A stretch of DNA of 64,000 bases from Leptospira paudalimensis (lineage in GTDB: Bacteria > Spirochaetota > Leptospiria > Leptospirales > Leptospiraceae). This document shows, in pieces, positions 19,003-27,995 of this stretch. The position numbers were made by a program, and so were the translations under genes. Position 1 is the stretch's first letter. Each line of letters begins with the position of its first letter. Under the pieces are notes generated by a model that did not search any database, was not told where the DNA came from, and worked only from the letters and a program-made list of their open reading frames with translations. The DNA lies in contig NZ_JAMQPR010000001.1 of NCBI RefSeq assembly GCF_026151345.1, forward strand, positions 2,286,176 through 2,350,175. Direction: 5' to 3'.

Positions 19003-19911
19003 ATGACAAGTACCCATCGACTATCACACCTAGACCAGTTAGAGTCAGAAGCCATTTATATCTTACGGGAAGTGGCAGCACAATTTGAAAGACCTGCTTT
19101 ATTATTTTCGGGAGGAAAAGATTCCATTTGTTTGGTTCACCTTGCACTCAAAGCATTTCGTCCAGGTAAGTTTCCTTTTCCACTCGTTCACATCGATACG
19201 GGGCATAACTTTGATGAGGCGTTACAATTCCGTGATGCACTCACAGAACGAATTGGAGAAAAATTAATTGTTCGTTATGTGCAAGATTCCATCGACCAAG
19301 GAAAAGCTGTCGAAGAAAAAGGAAAATTCCCAAGTCGTAATGCAATCCAAGCCGTGACACTACTCGATACCATTGCTGAATTTAAATTTGATGCTTGTAT
19401 TGGTGGCGCCCGTCGTGATGAAGAAAAAGCAAGAGCGAAGGAACGAATTTTTTCTGTTCGAGATGAATTTGGATCTTGGGACCCAAAACTCCAACGACCA
19501 GAACTTTGGAATATCTATAATGGAAAAATCCATGTGGGAGAAAACGTACGTGTTTTTCCCATCAGTAACTGGACAGAACTTGATGTTTGGGAATACATCC
19601 GAAAAGAAAAGATAGAACTTCCTTCTTTGTATTTTTCTCACCAAAGGGAAATTGTATGGAGAGAGGAACTGGTATTCCCTGTTTCCAAATTTATCAGTTT
19701 AGATGGAACCGATAAAGTAGAAACAAGAACAGTTCGATTTCGGACTGTCGGCGATATGACTTGTACAGCAGCTGTGGAATCAGAAGCTAATTCAGTGGAT
19801 GATATCATCCGTGAAATTCAAATTTCACGCACCACAGAAAGAGGCTCCCGTTTGGATGACAAACGTTCGGAAGCCGCTATGGAAGAAAGAAAAAAAGGTG
19901 GGTATTTTTAA
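19003..19911 (+). CDS. cysD: Sulfate adenylyltransferase subunit 2
   Basis: A 302-residue N-type ATP pyrophosphatase that activates sulfate to APS together with the GTPase CysN. The PP-loop motif SGGKDSI lies at about residues 36-42, and the family segments HIDTGHNFDE and ARRDEEKARAKER are present. The stop codon overlaps the start of cysN by one base, the usual coupling for this heterodimer. Confidence 0.95.
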   Translation: MTSTHRLSHLDQLESEAIYILREVAAQFERPALLFSGGKDSICLVHLALKAFRPGKFPFPLVHIDTGHNFDEALQFRDALTERIGEKLIVRYVQDSIDQGKAVEEKGKFPSRNAIQAVTLLDTIAEFKFDACIGGARRDEEKARAKERIFSVRDEFGSWDPKLQRPELWNIYNGKIHVGENVRVFPISNWTELDVWEYIRKEKIELPSLYFSHQREIVWREELVFPVSKFISLDGTDKVETRTVRFRTVGDMTCTAAVESEANSVDDIIREIQISRTTERGSRLDDKRSEAAMEERKKGGYF

Positions 19912-21143
19912 TGGATATATTAAGGTTTATCACTGCTGGTAGTGTGGACGATGGGAAATCAACTCTCATCGGACGTTTGTTATACGATAGTAAATCCATT
20001 TTCCAAGACCAACTAGAAGCGATTGAACGTGCAGGACAAGTGAATGGACAAATTAACTTAGCCCTTCTCACTGATGGACTCAAAGCGGAAAGAGAACAAG
20101 GGATTACGATTGATATTGCTTATAAATACTTTTCCACTCCCAAACGTAAATTCATCATCGCTGATGCACCAGGCCATGTCCAATACACTCGTAACATGGT
20201 GACAGGCGCTTCGAATTCTGACCTTGCCATCATCCTCATTGATGCAAGAAAAGGTGTGATCGAACAAACCTTCAGGCATTCCTATATTGTGTCATTATTA
20301 AGACTTCCTTATGTAGTTGTATGTGTGAACAAAATGGATTTGGTAGAATTTTCAGAAGAAGTATTCTTAAATATCCAAAAACAATATTTGGAATTTGCCA
20401 AAGACTTAAACTTAAAATCCATTCACTTTTTACCGATCTCTGCATTAAATGGAGATAACGTTGTGGAACCTTCCGCATCTATGCCTTGGTGGAAAGGAAA
20501 ATCTTTACTCCACTTTTTGGAAGAAATTGAAATCCATACGGAAGAGGAATCCCCTGCTCCAAGATTTCCCGTACAAAACGTGATTCGCCCACAAACAACC
20601 GAATACCATGATTACAGAGGTTATGCGGGCCAAATCAGAAGTGGTCATTTTACGGTGGGAGATTCTATCACAGTATTACCAAGTGGACTCACTTCGAAAA
20701 TCAAAGCCATCGATACATTTGACGGACCTCTCACCACTGCGTATGCGCCAATGTCTGTGACCATTCGTTTAGTAGACGAGATTGATGTGAGCCGTGGTGA
20801 TATGCTCGTTGTGACAGGGAAAGAACCAGTTGTCTCTCAAGATCTAGAAGCACATATTTGTTGGATGGACCAAAAGGTGATGACCCCTGGTTCCAAATAC
20901 CTTTTACGCCAAACGACGAATGCAGTAAAAGTTTCTATTCGTTCTTTGGAATACAGAGTGGAAACAAGCACTCACGAAAAAAAAGAACAACCAAATCTCG
21001 GTCTGAATGAAATAGGAAAAGTGACTATCAGGACGGCAAAACCCGTCGCTTATGATCCTTATTCCAAAATCAGAGGCACTGGAAGTTTTGTCCTCGTTGA
21101 CGAAGGAACCAACCAAACTGTGGCTGCAGGGATGCTATTGTAG
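19911..21143 (+). CDS. cysN: Sulfate adenylyltransferase subunit 1 (GTPase)
   Basis: A 410-residue EF-Tu-like GTPase that couples GTP hydrolysis to APS formation by CysD. G1 is GSVDDGKST at residues 10-18, G3 is DAPGH and G4 is NKMD, with the switch region REQGITIDIAY. The length matches stand-alone CysN; there is no C-terminal APS-kinase (CysC) domain. Confidence 0.95.
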   Translation: MDILRFITAGSVDDGKSTLIGRLLYDSKSIFQDQLEAIERAGQVNGQINLALLTDGLKAEREQGITIDIAYKYFSTPKRKFIIADAPGHVQYTRNMVTGASNSDLAIILIDARKGVIEQTFRHSYIVSLLRLPYVVVCVNKMDLVEFSEEVFLNIQKQYLEFAKDLNLKSIHFLPISALNGDNVVEPSASMPWWKGKSLLHFLEEIEIHTEEESPAPRFPVQNVIRPQTTEYHDYRGYAGQIRSGHFTVGDSITVLPSGLTSKIKAIDTFDGPLTTAYAPMSVTIRLVDEIDVSRGDMLVVTGKEPVVSQDLEAHICWMDQKVMTPGSKYLLRQTTNAVKVSIRSLEYRVETSTHEKKEQPNLGLNEIGKVTIRTAKPVAYDPYSKIRGTGSFVLVDEGTNQTVAAGMLL

Positions 21144-21211
21144 ATTTTTATCCAATATAACGGATTTTTTGATTGAAATAACACGGCTCCATAAGTTATT
21201 CTGACGGTATC

Positions 21212-22282
21212 ATGAGCCTAACCAATACTGTCACAAAAGAATGGATCCGGAAATCCTTTGCGGGAGAAACCAAACTCCCCATTGTCTATGAGCCAGCGGA
21301 AGAACGAACTTTGGATGCGTTAACCAATTGGTTTCAAAACCATGAGTCGGAATGGCGAGACGATTTAAAAACCTATGGGGCAATTCTCTTTCGTGGATTT
21401 CCTGTTCACGAAGCTTCAGACTTCCAATCCATTCTTTATGCTACAAACGAAAAACAGTTAGGTGAGTTTTACCTGGGTACTTCCCCTCGGGATGAAGTAT
21501 TAAAACATGTGTTCACAGCTAGTGAACTCCCACCGCATTACCCAATCATGCAACATGCAGAGATGAGTTTTCTTGACAACCCTCCCAAATTATTATTTTT
21601 TTATGCAGAAAAAGCATCTGACTACGGGGGAGAAACTCCTCTAACTGACCTTAGGTTGGTCTACCAAAACATCGATCCCAAAATAAAAGAAAAAATCGAA
21701 CGATATGGAATCAAATACCGAAGAAGATACGATGGCCCATCCTCGCAAAAACGATTTTCTGTATGGAAAACCAAACGTTGGGATGAAATGTTTGGAACCA
21801 CAAACTTGGATGAGGTGAATCAAATTGCAAAAGAAAATCGTTTCCAATTAGATTGGTATGGTGAAGATTCTCTAACGATCACAAACCACCAATCTGGATT
21901 TCGAACACATCCTATCGCAGGTACAATTGCTTGGCATAACCATACGCAAACATTTCATTACCAAGCTGGTGTCAGTGAAACTTGGAAAATTTTCAAAAAA
22001 CAAATAACCCTTCGTTCATTTGGTGTTGCGGTTTTACTCACAATCATTACAAACTTCAAAAGACTCTTAGGTCCAAACTCACATGATGTGCACGTCACCT
22101 ATGGGAATGGAGAAGAGATTTCACCTAAAGAAATGAAATCCATATCAAATGTATTTTGGAAACACATGGTGGCGATTCCTTGGCAAACAGGAGATGTTCT
22201 TTTCATAGATAATTATTCGGTCTCACATGGAAGACTACCTTATTCAGGTCCTAGAAGAATTCTTGTGGGTTGGGCGGATTGA
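21212..22282 (+). CDS. TauD/TfdA-family (SyrP-like) Fe(II)/2-oxoglutarate dioxygenase
   Basis: A 356-residue non-haem iron oxygenase. The facial triad is visible as H115-x-E117 (QHAEMSF) and a distal histidine H339 (SHGRLPY), followed by R348/R349 for 2-oxoglutarate. Glu rather than Asp in the triad and the HAEMSF / HGRLPYSGPRRIL signatures resemble SyrP-like hydroxylases more than taurine dioxygenase. The gene lies 68 bp after cysN on the same strand, which could suggest organosulfur substrates, but no sulfonate transporter is next to it. Substrate unknown. Confidence 0.82.
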   Translation: MSLTNTVTKEWIRKSFAGETKLPIVYEPAEERTLDALTNWFQNHESEWRDDLKTYGAILFRGFPVHEASDFQSILYATNEKQLGEFYLGTSPRDEVLKHVFTASELPPHYPIMQHAEMSFLDNPPKLLFFYAEKASDYGGETPLTDLRLVYQNIDPKIKEKIERYGIKYRRRYDGPSSQKRFSVWKTKRWDEMFGTTNLDEVNQIAKENRFQLDWYGEDSLTITNHQSGFRTHPIAGTIAWHNHTQTFHYQAGVSETWKIFKKQITLRSFGVAVLLTIITNFKRLLGPNSHDVHVTYGNGEEISPKEMKSISNVFWKHMVAIPWQTGDVLFIDNYSVSHGRLPYSGPRRILVGWAD

Positions 22283-22313
22283 AAAGAATGTAGTTTTATG
22301 ATTTTTAACCAAT

Positions 22314-22352
22314 GGCACCTGAAAACAGGTGCCTAATTTCTATTTAGAAATT
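22314..22352. terminator. Two adjacent hairpins between convergent dioxygenase and cysI genes
   Basis: A perfect 8-bp stem with an AAAA loop (GGCACCTG / CAGGTGCC, 22314-22333) is followed by a second perfect palindrome (AATTTCTA-TT-TAGAAATT, 22335-22352) that ends at the cysI stop codon. T-rich sequence follows on the plus strand. This position between converging genes suggests a bidirectional terminator. Confidence 0.65.
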
Positions 22353-24026
22353 CTAGGCTTTTTTCAAAATCCCAATTCTGTTGATATAATCTCCAAAGGA
22401 TTCTTTAGCATTTCGTTCTTTGGAAAATCTACCAAATAAGCCATCTAATTCTTGCAAGATTGCCGATTCATCTAAATCTTCTTTGTATTTTTGATTGAGC
22501 CTATAACCTTCGGCATCAGCACCTAAATGCAGATTGTATTTACCATACGATGTCCCAACAAGTCCTATCTCAGAGATATAAGGTCTTGCACAACCATTGG
22601 GGCAACCCGTCATTCGGATTGAAATTGGTTCTTCCGAAAGTCCATGTTTGGAGAGCAATGGTTCCATTTTATCAATTAAACTGGGAAGGTATCTCTGGGC
22701 CTCAGCAAGTGCCAAGGAACAAGTGTTTAAAGCCACACAAGCAATGGAATTTTTTCTGATAGGAGAAACTTCTGTTGTTTTTCTATGAACACCAAACTTC
22801 ACCAAAATGGATTCAATTAAGTCTTTGTCTTTCGGAAAGATATCTGATAGAATTAGGTTTTGGTTACAAGTAAAACGAAAAGTTGCACGTCTTGTTTTGG
22901 AAACTTCAAGAAGTGCCGTTTTGAGATTATATCCATGTTCATCACAAACTCGGCCATTTTCCACAAATACTGTGTAGTGCCAGTTGCCTGCTGCATCTTG
23001 TTTCCAACCAAAATCATCAGATCTTTGTGTGAATTGAAAATCCTTTGTAGGTTCAAAACTAATACCTGCGCGTTTTTCCACTTCACGTTTATAGAATTCT
23101 ACACCTAACCTGTCTAAGGTGTATTTCAATCGAGAAAGTTTACGATCTTCTCTGTTTCCAAAGTCTCTTTGGACTGTGACAATTTCATATACAACTTTTA
23201 GAATGTCTTTTTTGGGAATAAATCCAAACACAGTTCCGACTCTTGGGTATGTATCTGGGTTACCATGAGTGGCTCCGAGTCCTCCACCAACAGCAACATT
23301 AAATCCTAATAATTGTCCGTTTTCAATGATTGCAATGAGTCCTATGTCATTGGTAAAAAGATCCACATCATTATATGGTGGGATTGCAATTGCAATTTTG
23401 AATTTACGAGGAAGATAAACATCTTTGTACAAAGGATCTTCGGGTTCTTCCTTTTCAGCTAAAAGATTTTCATCCAACCAAATTTCATAATAGGCTCTCG
23501 TTTTGGGTAATAAGGAACGACTAATTTCACCAGCATAACCAAAAACTTCTTTGTGGAGTGGACTTGCAGCAGGATTGGATGTACAGGTGACATTACGGTT
23601 TACGTCACCACAAGCTGCAATTGAATCCAAAAATACTGAATCAAATGCTTTGATCGTTGGTTTGATTTTGGATTTTAAAATTCCATGTAATTGGACAGTT
23701 TGTCTCGTTGTAATTTTGATGGTTCCTGTGGAATTTTCTCCAGCAACATTATGAAGTGCTTCCCAATGTACAGGACCTATCATACCACCAGGAATTCGCA
23801 ATCGGATCATAAAAGAATACAAACGTTCTAGTTTCTTTAACGCTCGTTCGTCCCTTCTATCTCGATCATCCTGTTGGTACATACCATGAAATTTTAATAA
23901 TAATTGATCATCGGAACGTAAAGAACCAGTATGTTCGTCTTTCAAACTTTCACCAAGTGTGCCTCGGAGACCACGGCTCACTCGTTTTACTTTTTCTGCG
24001 TGTGTTTCTTTTTTTGATTCTGCCAT
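22353..24026 (-). CDS. cysI: Sulfite reductase hemoprotein (beta) subunit
   Basis: Reduces sulfite to sulfide with six electrons delivered by CysJ. The protein has 557 residues. The four cysteines that hold the [4Fe-4S]-siroheme centre are present as CVALNTC (C-x5-C) and TGCPNGC (C-x3-C). The siroheme-binding region near residue 155 (CGDVNRNVTCTSNP) is also intact. A GAGGA Shine-Dalgarno precedes the ATG, and cysJ ends 7 nt upstream. The siroheme enzymes are encoded divergently just beyond cysJ. Confidence 0.95.
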   Translation of the reverse strand: MAESKKETHAEKVKRVSRGLRGTLGESLKDEHTGSLRSDDQLLLKFHGMYQQDDRDRRDERALKKLERLYSFMIRLRIPGGMIGPVHWEALHNVAGENSTGTIKITTRQTVQLHGILKSKIKPTIKAFDSVFLDSIAACGDVNRNVTCTSNPAASPLHKEVFGYAGEISRSLLPKTRAYYEIWLDENLLAEKEEPEDPLYKDVYLPRKFKIAIAIPPYNDVDLFTNDIGLIAIIENGQLLGFNVAVGGGLGATHGNPDTYPRVGTVFGFIPKKDILKVVYEIVTVQRDFGNREDRKLSRLKYTLDRLGVEFYKREVEKRAGISFEPTKDFQFTQRSDDFGWKQDAAGNWHYTVFVENGRVCDEHGYNLKTALLEVSKTRRATFRFTCNQNLILSDIFPKDKDLIESILVKFGVHRKTTEVSPIRKNSIACVALNTCSLALAEAQRYLPSLIDKMEPLLSKHGLSEEPISIRMTGCPNGCARPYISEIGLVGTSYGKYNLHLGADAEGYRLNQKYKEDLDESAILQELDGLFGRFSKERNAKESFGDYINRIGILKKA

Positions 24027-24033
24027 GAGTTCC

Positions 24034-25797
24034 TCAGTAAACGTCCTTGATGTAACGCCCAGATTCTTCTAGTTCTTTTAAATAATCGGAGGCTTCTTTA
24101 CCAGTGTCAAAAGTTCTTTCCGATAAAATTTCAATTAATTTTCTATCTACATCTTTACTCATAGGATCTTTGGATCCACAGAGATAAATGATGGCACCAT
24201 TCTCAATCCACTTGAGTAATTCCTGTGCATTTTCACCCATTCGGTCTTGGACATATACTTTTTGTTTGGTATCTCGTGAAAAAGCTGTATTCAATTTATG
24301 CAATACACCTGTGTCCATAAGTTCCAAGAGTTCCGTTTGGTAATAAAAATCCGAAACAAAGTTTCTTTCACCAAAGAATAACCAATTTTTTCCATTCCCT
24401 GCTGATTGTTCCCTTTCAAACAAAAAACTGCGAAAAGGTGCAATCCCTGTTCCCGGTCCAATCATGATGATGTCTGTATCAGGATTTGGCAATCGGAAAG
24501 AATTGTTTCTTTGGATAAAAAAAGGAACTGTATCCCCTTCTTTTAAAGATGCTAAAAAACCAGAACAAAAACCAGATTTGATACCCGTAAAGGTTTCAAT
24601 TTCCACTTCTGCTACCGTTAGGTGGACTTCCTCTTCCCCATGGGCAGAAGGACTTGATGCAATGGAATAATACCTAGGGACAATCGGTTCTAAAATATCA
24701 ACCAAGGTCTGGACTTCTAATTTTGTATCAGAAGGATAAAGTGTTAATAATACATCTAAATCCAATTTACCAGATGGAATTTCCTTTTTGGAAATTGTGG
24801 CATATTTTTGTAACACTCGGTCCGGTAAAAATCGAATGGATACTTTTTTGCGAAGTAAATCATACAACATCCAAGTTTCACCTTTATAAGTGACTCTTGT
24901 TTCTTTGTCTGTTTGTAATAATCCGAGGACTCGATCCACTTCTTCTTCACGGTTATAAGCCAAAAACCCAGCACTGTCCCCAGGCAAATAATCGATCGGA
25001 ACTGATGATTTAATTTCAATATGTCTAGTTGATTTTGAAGCTCCAATGTCGTTTAACACTAAGTTTGTGAGAACAGTTCCCTCATACACAACTTTGCCAC
25101 CAGTGTTTACCTTTGGAGTTGCAGCTTGAGGTTGTTTTGAAACTTGAGTTGTTGCAGTTTTCGAAATTGTATTGAGTTTTGTGATGAGTTCTGATATCCA
25201 AGGTTTTGCAACCAATTCAAAATCTACATCACATTTCCCTAAATCATGAATTCGTTCAGCACCTAATTTTGCTAACATAGAATCCACATCGATTCCTGTT
25301 TGGCAAAAAAGTGGATAACTAGTGTCACCTAACCCAAGTACTGCGAACTTTACTTTCGACAAATTGTCTTTTGCATCTGTGAGTATCTGGATAAAAGGTT
25401 TTGCAGCTTGAGGTGGTTCTCCATCTCCATGAGTGGAAACAATTACAAATAAATATTCTTCCTCTTTCAGGTCTTTTGCTTTGTAAGTGTCTGTACTTTT
25501 TAACTTGGCTTGGACACCTAGTTCTTTTAATTTTTTAACAAGTTCCGTTCCCAGTTTTTTAGAATTCCCTGTTTCTGTTCCATACACAACACTACATTGG
25601 ATGGGGGCGGCTTTTAAATTTCCATGAGAAGGATCATTGGACGAGATACTAACAGGTGGTGTTAGGGAAACATCCACACTTCCCCCAATGCTTGCCTGGG
25701 TCAGTGCCGACAGATACCCTGACATCCAGACCCATTCATCCTTTGTGGATTCTTTTAATAACTGTAAAAATCGATTGCGTTTCTCATCGGATAACAT
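24034..25797 (-). CDS. cysJ: Sulfite reductase flavoprotein (alpha) subunit
   Basis: Transfers electrons from NADPH through FAD and FMN to CysI. The 587 residues comprise an N-terminal helical stretch, a flavodoxin domain (VVYGTETGNSKKLG, about residues 70-205), an FAD-binding domain (PRYYSIASSP, about 375) and an NADPH-binding domain (MIGPGTGIAPFRSFLFER). It ends in SGRYIKDVY, the usual aromatic C-terminus. It is coupled to cysI 7 nt downstream. Confidence 0.95.
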   Translation of the reverse strand: MLSDEKRNRFLQLLKESTKDEWVWMSGYLSALTQASIGGSVDVSLTPPVSISSNDPSHGNLKAAPIQCSVVYGTETGNSKKLGTELVKKLKELGVQAKLKSTDTYKAKDLKEEEYLFVIVSTHGDGEPPQAAKPFIQILTDAKDNLSKVKFAVLGLGDTSYPLFCQTGIDVDSMLAKLGAERIHDLGKCDVDFELVAKPWISELITKLNTISKTATTQVSKQPQAATPKVNTGGKVVYEGTVLTNLVLNDIGASKSTRHIEIKSSVPIDYLPGDSAGFLAYNREEEVDRVLGLLQTDKETRVTYKGETWMLYDLLRKKVSIRFLPDRVLQKYATISKKEIPSGKLDLDVLLTLYPSDTKLEVQTLVDILEPIVPRYYSIASSPSAHGEEEVHLTVAEVEIETFTGIKSGFCSGFLASLKEGDTVPFFIQRNNSFRLPNPDTDIIMIGPGTGIAPFRSFLFEREQSAGNGKNWLFFGERNFVSDFYYQTELLELMDTGVLHKLNTAFSRDTKQKVYVQDRMGENAQELLKWIENGAIIYLCGSKDPMSKDVDRKLIEILSERTFDTGKEASDYLKELEESGRYIKDVY

Positions 25798-25961
25798 AAA
25801 AACCTATGCTTGTGTTGGATTCCAGTAAAACATCCAAAAAGTCTTATAAATTGAATCTTTTCCTAAGGTTAGAGACGAGTAAACCAAAAAAATGGAGATT
25901 TTGTAGAAATAATTAGCCAATCACTTGACGTTTTCTAGCAAGATTGCAAGGTATAGCAGAT

Positions 25962-26759
25962 ATGTCCTCCAATAAGACAGAACAAGGTTTCGTGAGTTTT
26001 GTGAGTGGTGGTCCAGGCCCCATTGACCTCCTAACCCTTCGTGGGAAATCTCGGATCGAATCCGCTGATGTAATCCTTTATGATGCCCTCCTCGATCCAA
26101 GTTTTTTAGAGATTTTCCCTGAGTGTGCCCAAATCCTCTACGTAGGCAAACGTGCCAAAGAACACTACCGCACCCAGGATGAAATCAATTCCCTTCTTGT
26201 TCATTATGCACACCAAGGCAAACGAGTGGTCCGCCTGAAAGGGGGAGATGCTTCCATCTTTGGAAGGTTATCCGAAGAAATCCAAACACTGGAAACAAAT
26301 GGAATCCCATATGAAGTGATCCCAGGAGTGAGTTCAGTGACAACGGGAGCATCCGACCTTGGAATCTCACTAACGGTGAGAGGATTATCACGCCAAATCA
26401 TCATCCTTGATGGACACACCATTTTAGAAGAAGAACGGAGTTGGATGGGAATGGAAAATTTTCCAGGCACCATTGTCATCTTAATGGGTAGCCAGAAAAC
26501 AAAAGAGTTAGCTGAACGACTCATCCGAAAAGGGGTAAGTCCATCGACACCCATAGTACTTTTGGAAAATGCAGGTAGTCCTCGTGCCACCTATACCGTT
26601 TCCACTCTTGACAAAACCCAAACGCAAGGTTTGGAAAAACAAACAAATGGACCGGGTATTTTATACGTTGGTGAAGTTGTTCGTCCACTTTTGTTAGGTG
26701 AAAATAAGAAGTTGGAGAGTATTTCTTTTCTTCCTTTTTTTTCGGAACCAATGGAATGA
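25962..26759 (+). CDS. cobA: Uroporphyrinogen-III C-methyltransferase
   Basis: Methylates uroporphyrinogen III twice to precorrin-2, the branch point to siroheme. The family signatures are VSGGPGPIDLLTLRG (SAM site), VKRLKGGDASIFGR-like VVRLKGGDASIFGR, and PYEVIPGVSS. I chose ATG 25962, which has AAGG about 10 nt upstream; the frame also has a TTG at 25944. Its stop overlaps the next gene by 4 bp. The divergent position beside cysJI fits supply of the siroheme cofactor. Some genomes call this gene sumT or cysG-A. Confidence 0.92.
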   Translation: MSSNKTEQGFVSFVSGGPGPIDLLTLRGKSRIESADVILYDALLDPSFLEIFPECAQILYVGKRAKEHYRTQDEINSLLVHYAHQGKRVVRLKGGDASIFGRLSEEIQTLETNGIPYEVIPGVSSVTTGASDLGISLTVRGLSRQIIILDGHTILEEERSWMGMENFPGTIVILMGSQKTKELAERLIRKGVSPSTPIVLLENAGSPRATYTVSTLDKTQTQGLEKQTNGPGILYVGEVVRPLLLGENKKLESISFLPFFSEPME

Positions 26760-27349
26760 GTGTAAAAAAATACCCAATCTTTCTCAACTTAGAAGGTAGG
26801 AATATTTTAATCGTAGGTGGTGGAAATGCTTGCCTCGAAAAATTATTAGGACTCGAACATACTGGTGCCAATATCCATATCATCTCTTTGGATTACATGG
26901 ATGAAGTAAAAGTTTTTTTACAAAAATACCCTACTATCAAAACAGAAACAAGAGCCGTCACTGAAAGAGATTTAAACGATAGGGAAATTATTTTTTTAGC
27001 AACTAGTGATCCGAACACAAACAAAAAATTCAGAACTATCGCCAAAGAGAAAGGTATATGGGTGAATTCAGTGGATGATCCTAAAAACTGTGATTTTTAT
27101 TCTTCGTCCACAATCCAAATTGGACCAATTCAATTTGCGATTTCCACCGACGGAATGTTTGCTGGTGTTTCTTCCAGTTTGCGTAAACTATTTGAGGAAA
27201 CCATCCCAGAGGAAGACCATGAGTTATTAGAAACTATTTTTGCCATGAGGCGGAATCTCAAAGAAATTTTGCCAGACAAAGACCAACGCAGAAAGGTCTT
27301 AAAAGAAATCATCCAAAAATTAAATTCCGAATACTTCCACAAACCATAA
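26756..27349 (+). CDS. Precorrin-2 dehydrogenase / siroheme synthase, Met8/SirC-like
   Basis: A 197-residue protein that should oxidise precorrin-2 to sirohydrochlorin with NAD and may also insert iron. The N-terminal segment YPIFLNLEGRNILIVGGGNACLEKL is the CysG-B/Met8 Rossmann signature, followed by LATSDPNTNKKF and the typical VNSVDDPKNCDFYSSS motif near residue 100. It is translationally coupled to cobA (ATGA overlap), so the two form a split version of CysG. Whether it has ferrochelatase activity cannot be told from sequence. Confidence 0.88.
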   Translation: MSVKKYPIFLNLEGRNILIVGGGNACLEKLLGLEHTGANIHIISLDYMDEVKVFLQKYPTIKTETRAVTERDLNDREIIFLATSDPNTNKKFRTIAKEKGIWVNSVDDPKNCDFYSSSTIQIGPIQFAISTDGMFAGVSSSLRKLFEETIPEEDHELLETIFAMRRNLKEILPDKDQRRKVLKEIIQKLNSEYFHKP

Positions 27350-27352
27350 AAC

Positions 27353-27952
27353 TCATTCTGGATAAATTTGAACTATTGTTAACGCGTGTTCGCCTGCCCA
27401 AACAGAATGTAAGGGAATGTTTACAATCATTTTATCACTGCTATCCAGGCGTACGGTCCATTCGCCTGCAGTTCTAGGATCTAAAAATTTAACTTTTTTG
27501 ATGGGAAATGGGAAGTGTACTTCAAATTGAATGAATTCCACGAGGGTATTAAAACGAAGTAAATCATCTCTTAACTTGGCTTCTGATAAAATCGAATTGA
27601 TGTCTTCTCGAACGATTTCAAGAGCAGAAAGTAGTGGTGAGTTTTGACTTGTATCGATGCCAAGTTGGATCTCTGGTACTTGGTCTTCCACAAACGTAAC
27701 AAAACGAAATCCAGGAGGTAACATTTGGGTATAGTTCCCAAACTGATAAGACCTCTCTTTGAGAGTGATCGTGACCTCTCCCGTATCAGTAAGTCCAGAA
27801 CCTAAAAAACTCCCCTTTTGTTTCTTTGTGATTTTTTTTTGGTAAATGACAAGATCCCCTGAAAGGTCGGGTTTAATCTTTATTTTGATATTCCCTCCAG
27901 CGCAGGCACAAAACAATAGGCAGAATAACAAGGTTCGTGGTATCCGTTTCAT
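27353..27952 (-). CDS. Putative lipoprotein of unknown function
   Basis: A 199-residue protein with a positively charged start (MKRIPR), a hydrophobic stretch and a lipobox-like LFCAC at about residues 13-17, followed by AGGN, consistent with spirochaetal lipoprotein signals. The rest is mainly predicted beta structure with no family recognised. It starts 43 bp from the divergent NERD-ATPase gene and its 3' end converges on the Met8-like gene, 3 nt apart. Confidence 0.7.
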   Translation of the reverse strand: MKRIPRTLLFCLLFCACAGGNIKIKIKPDLSGDLVIYQKKITKKQKGSFLGSGLTDTGEVTITLKERSYQFGNYTQMLPPGFRFVTFVEDQVPEIQLGIDTSQNSPLLSALEIVREDINSILSEAKLRDDLLRFNTLVEFIQFEVHFPFPIKKVKFLDPRTAGEWTVRLDSSDKMIVNIPLHSVWAGEHALTIVQIYPE

Positions 27953-27995
27953 ATCGTCATTAGAACAGATAATACAAAGATTACAGAACTAAAAA

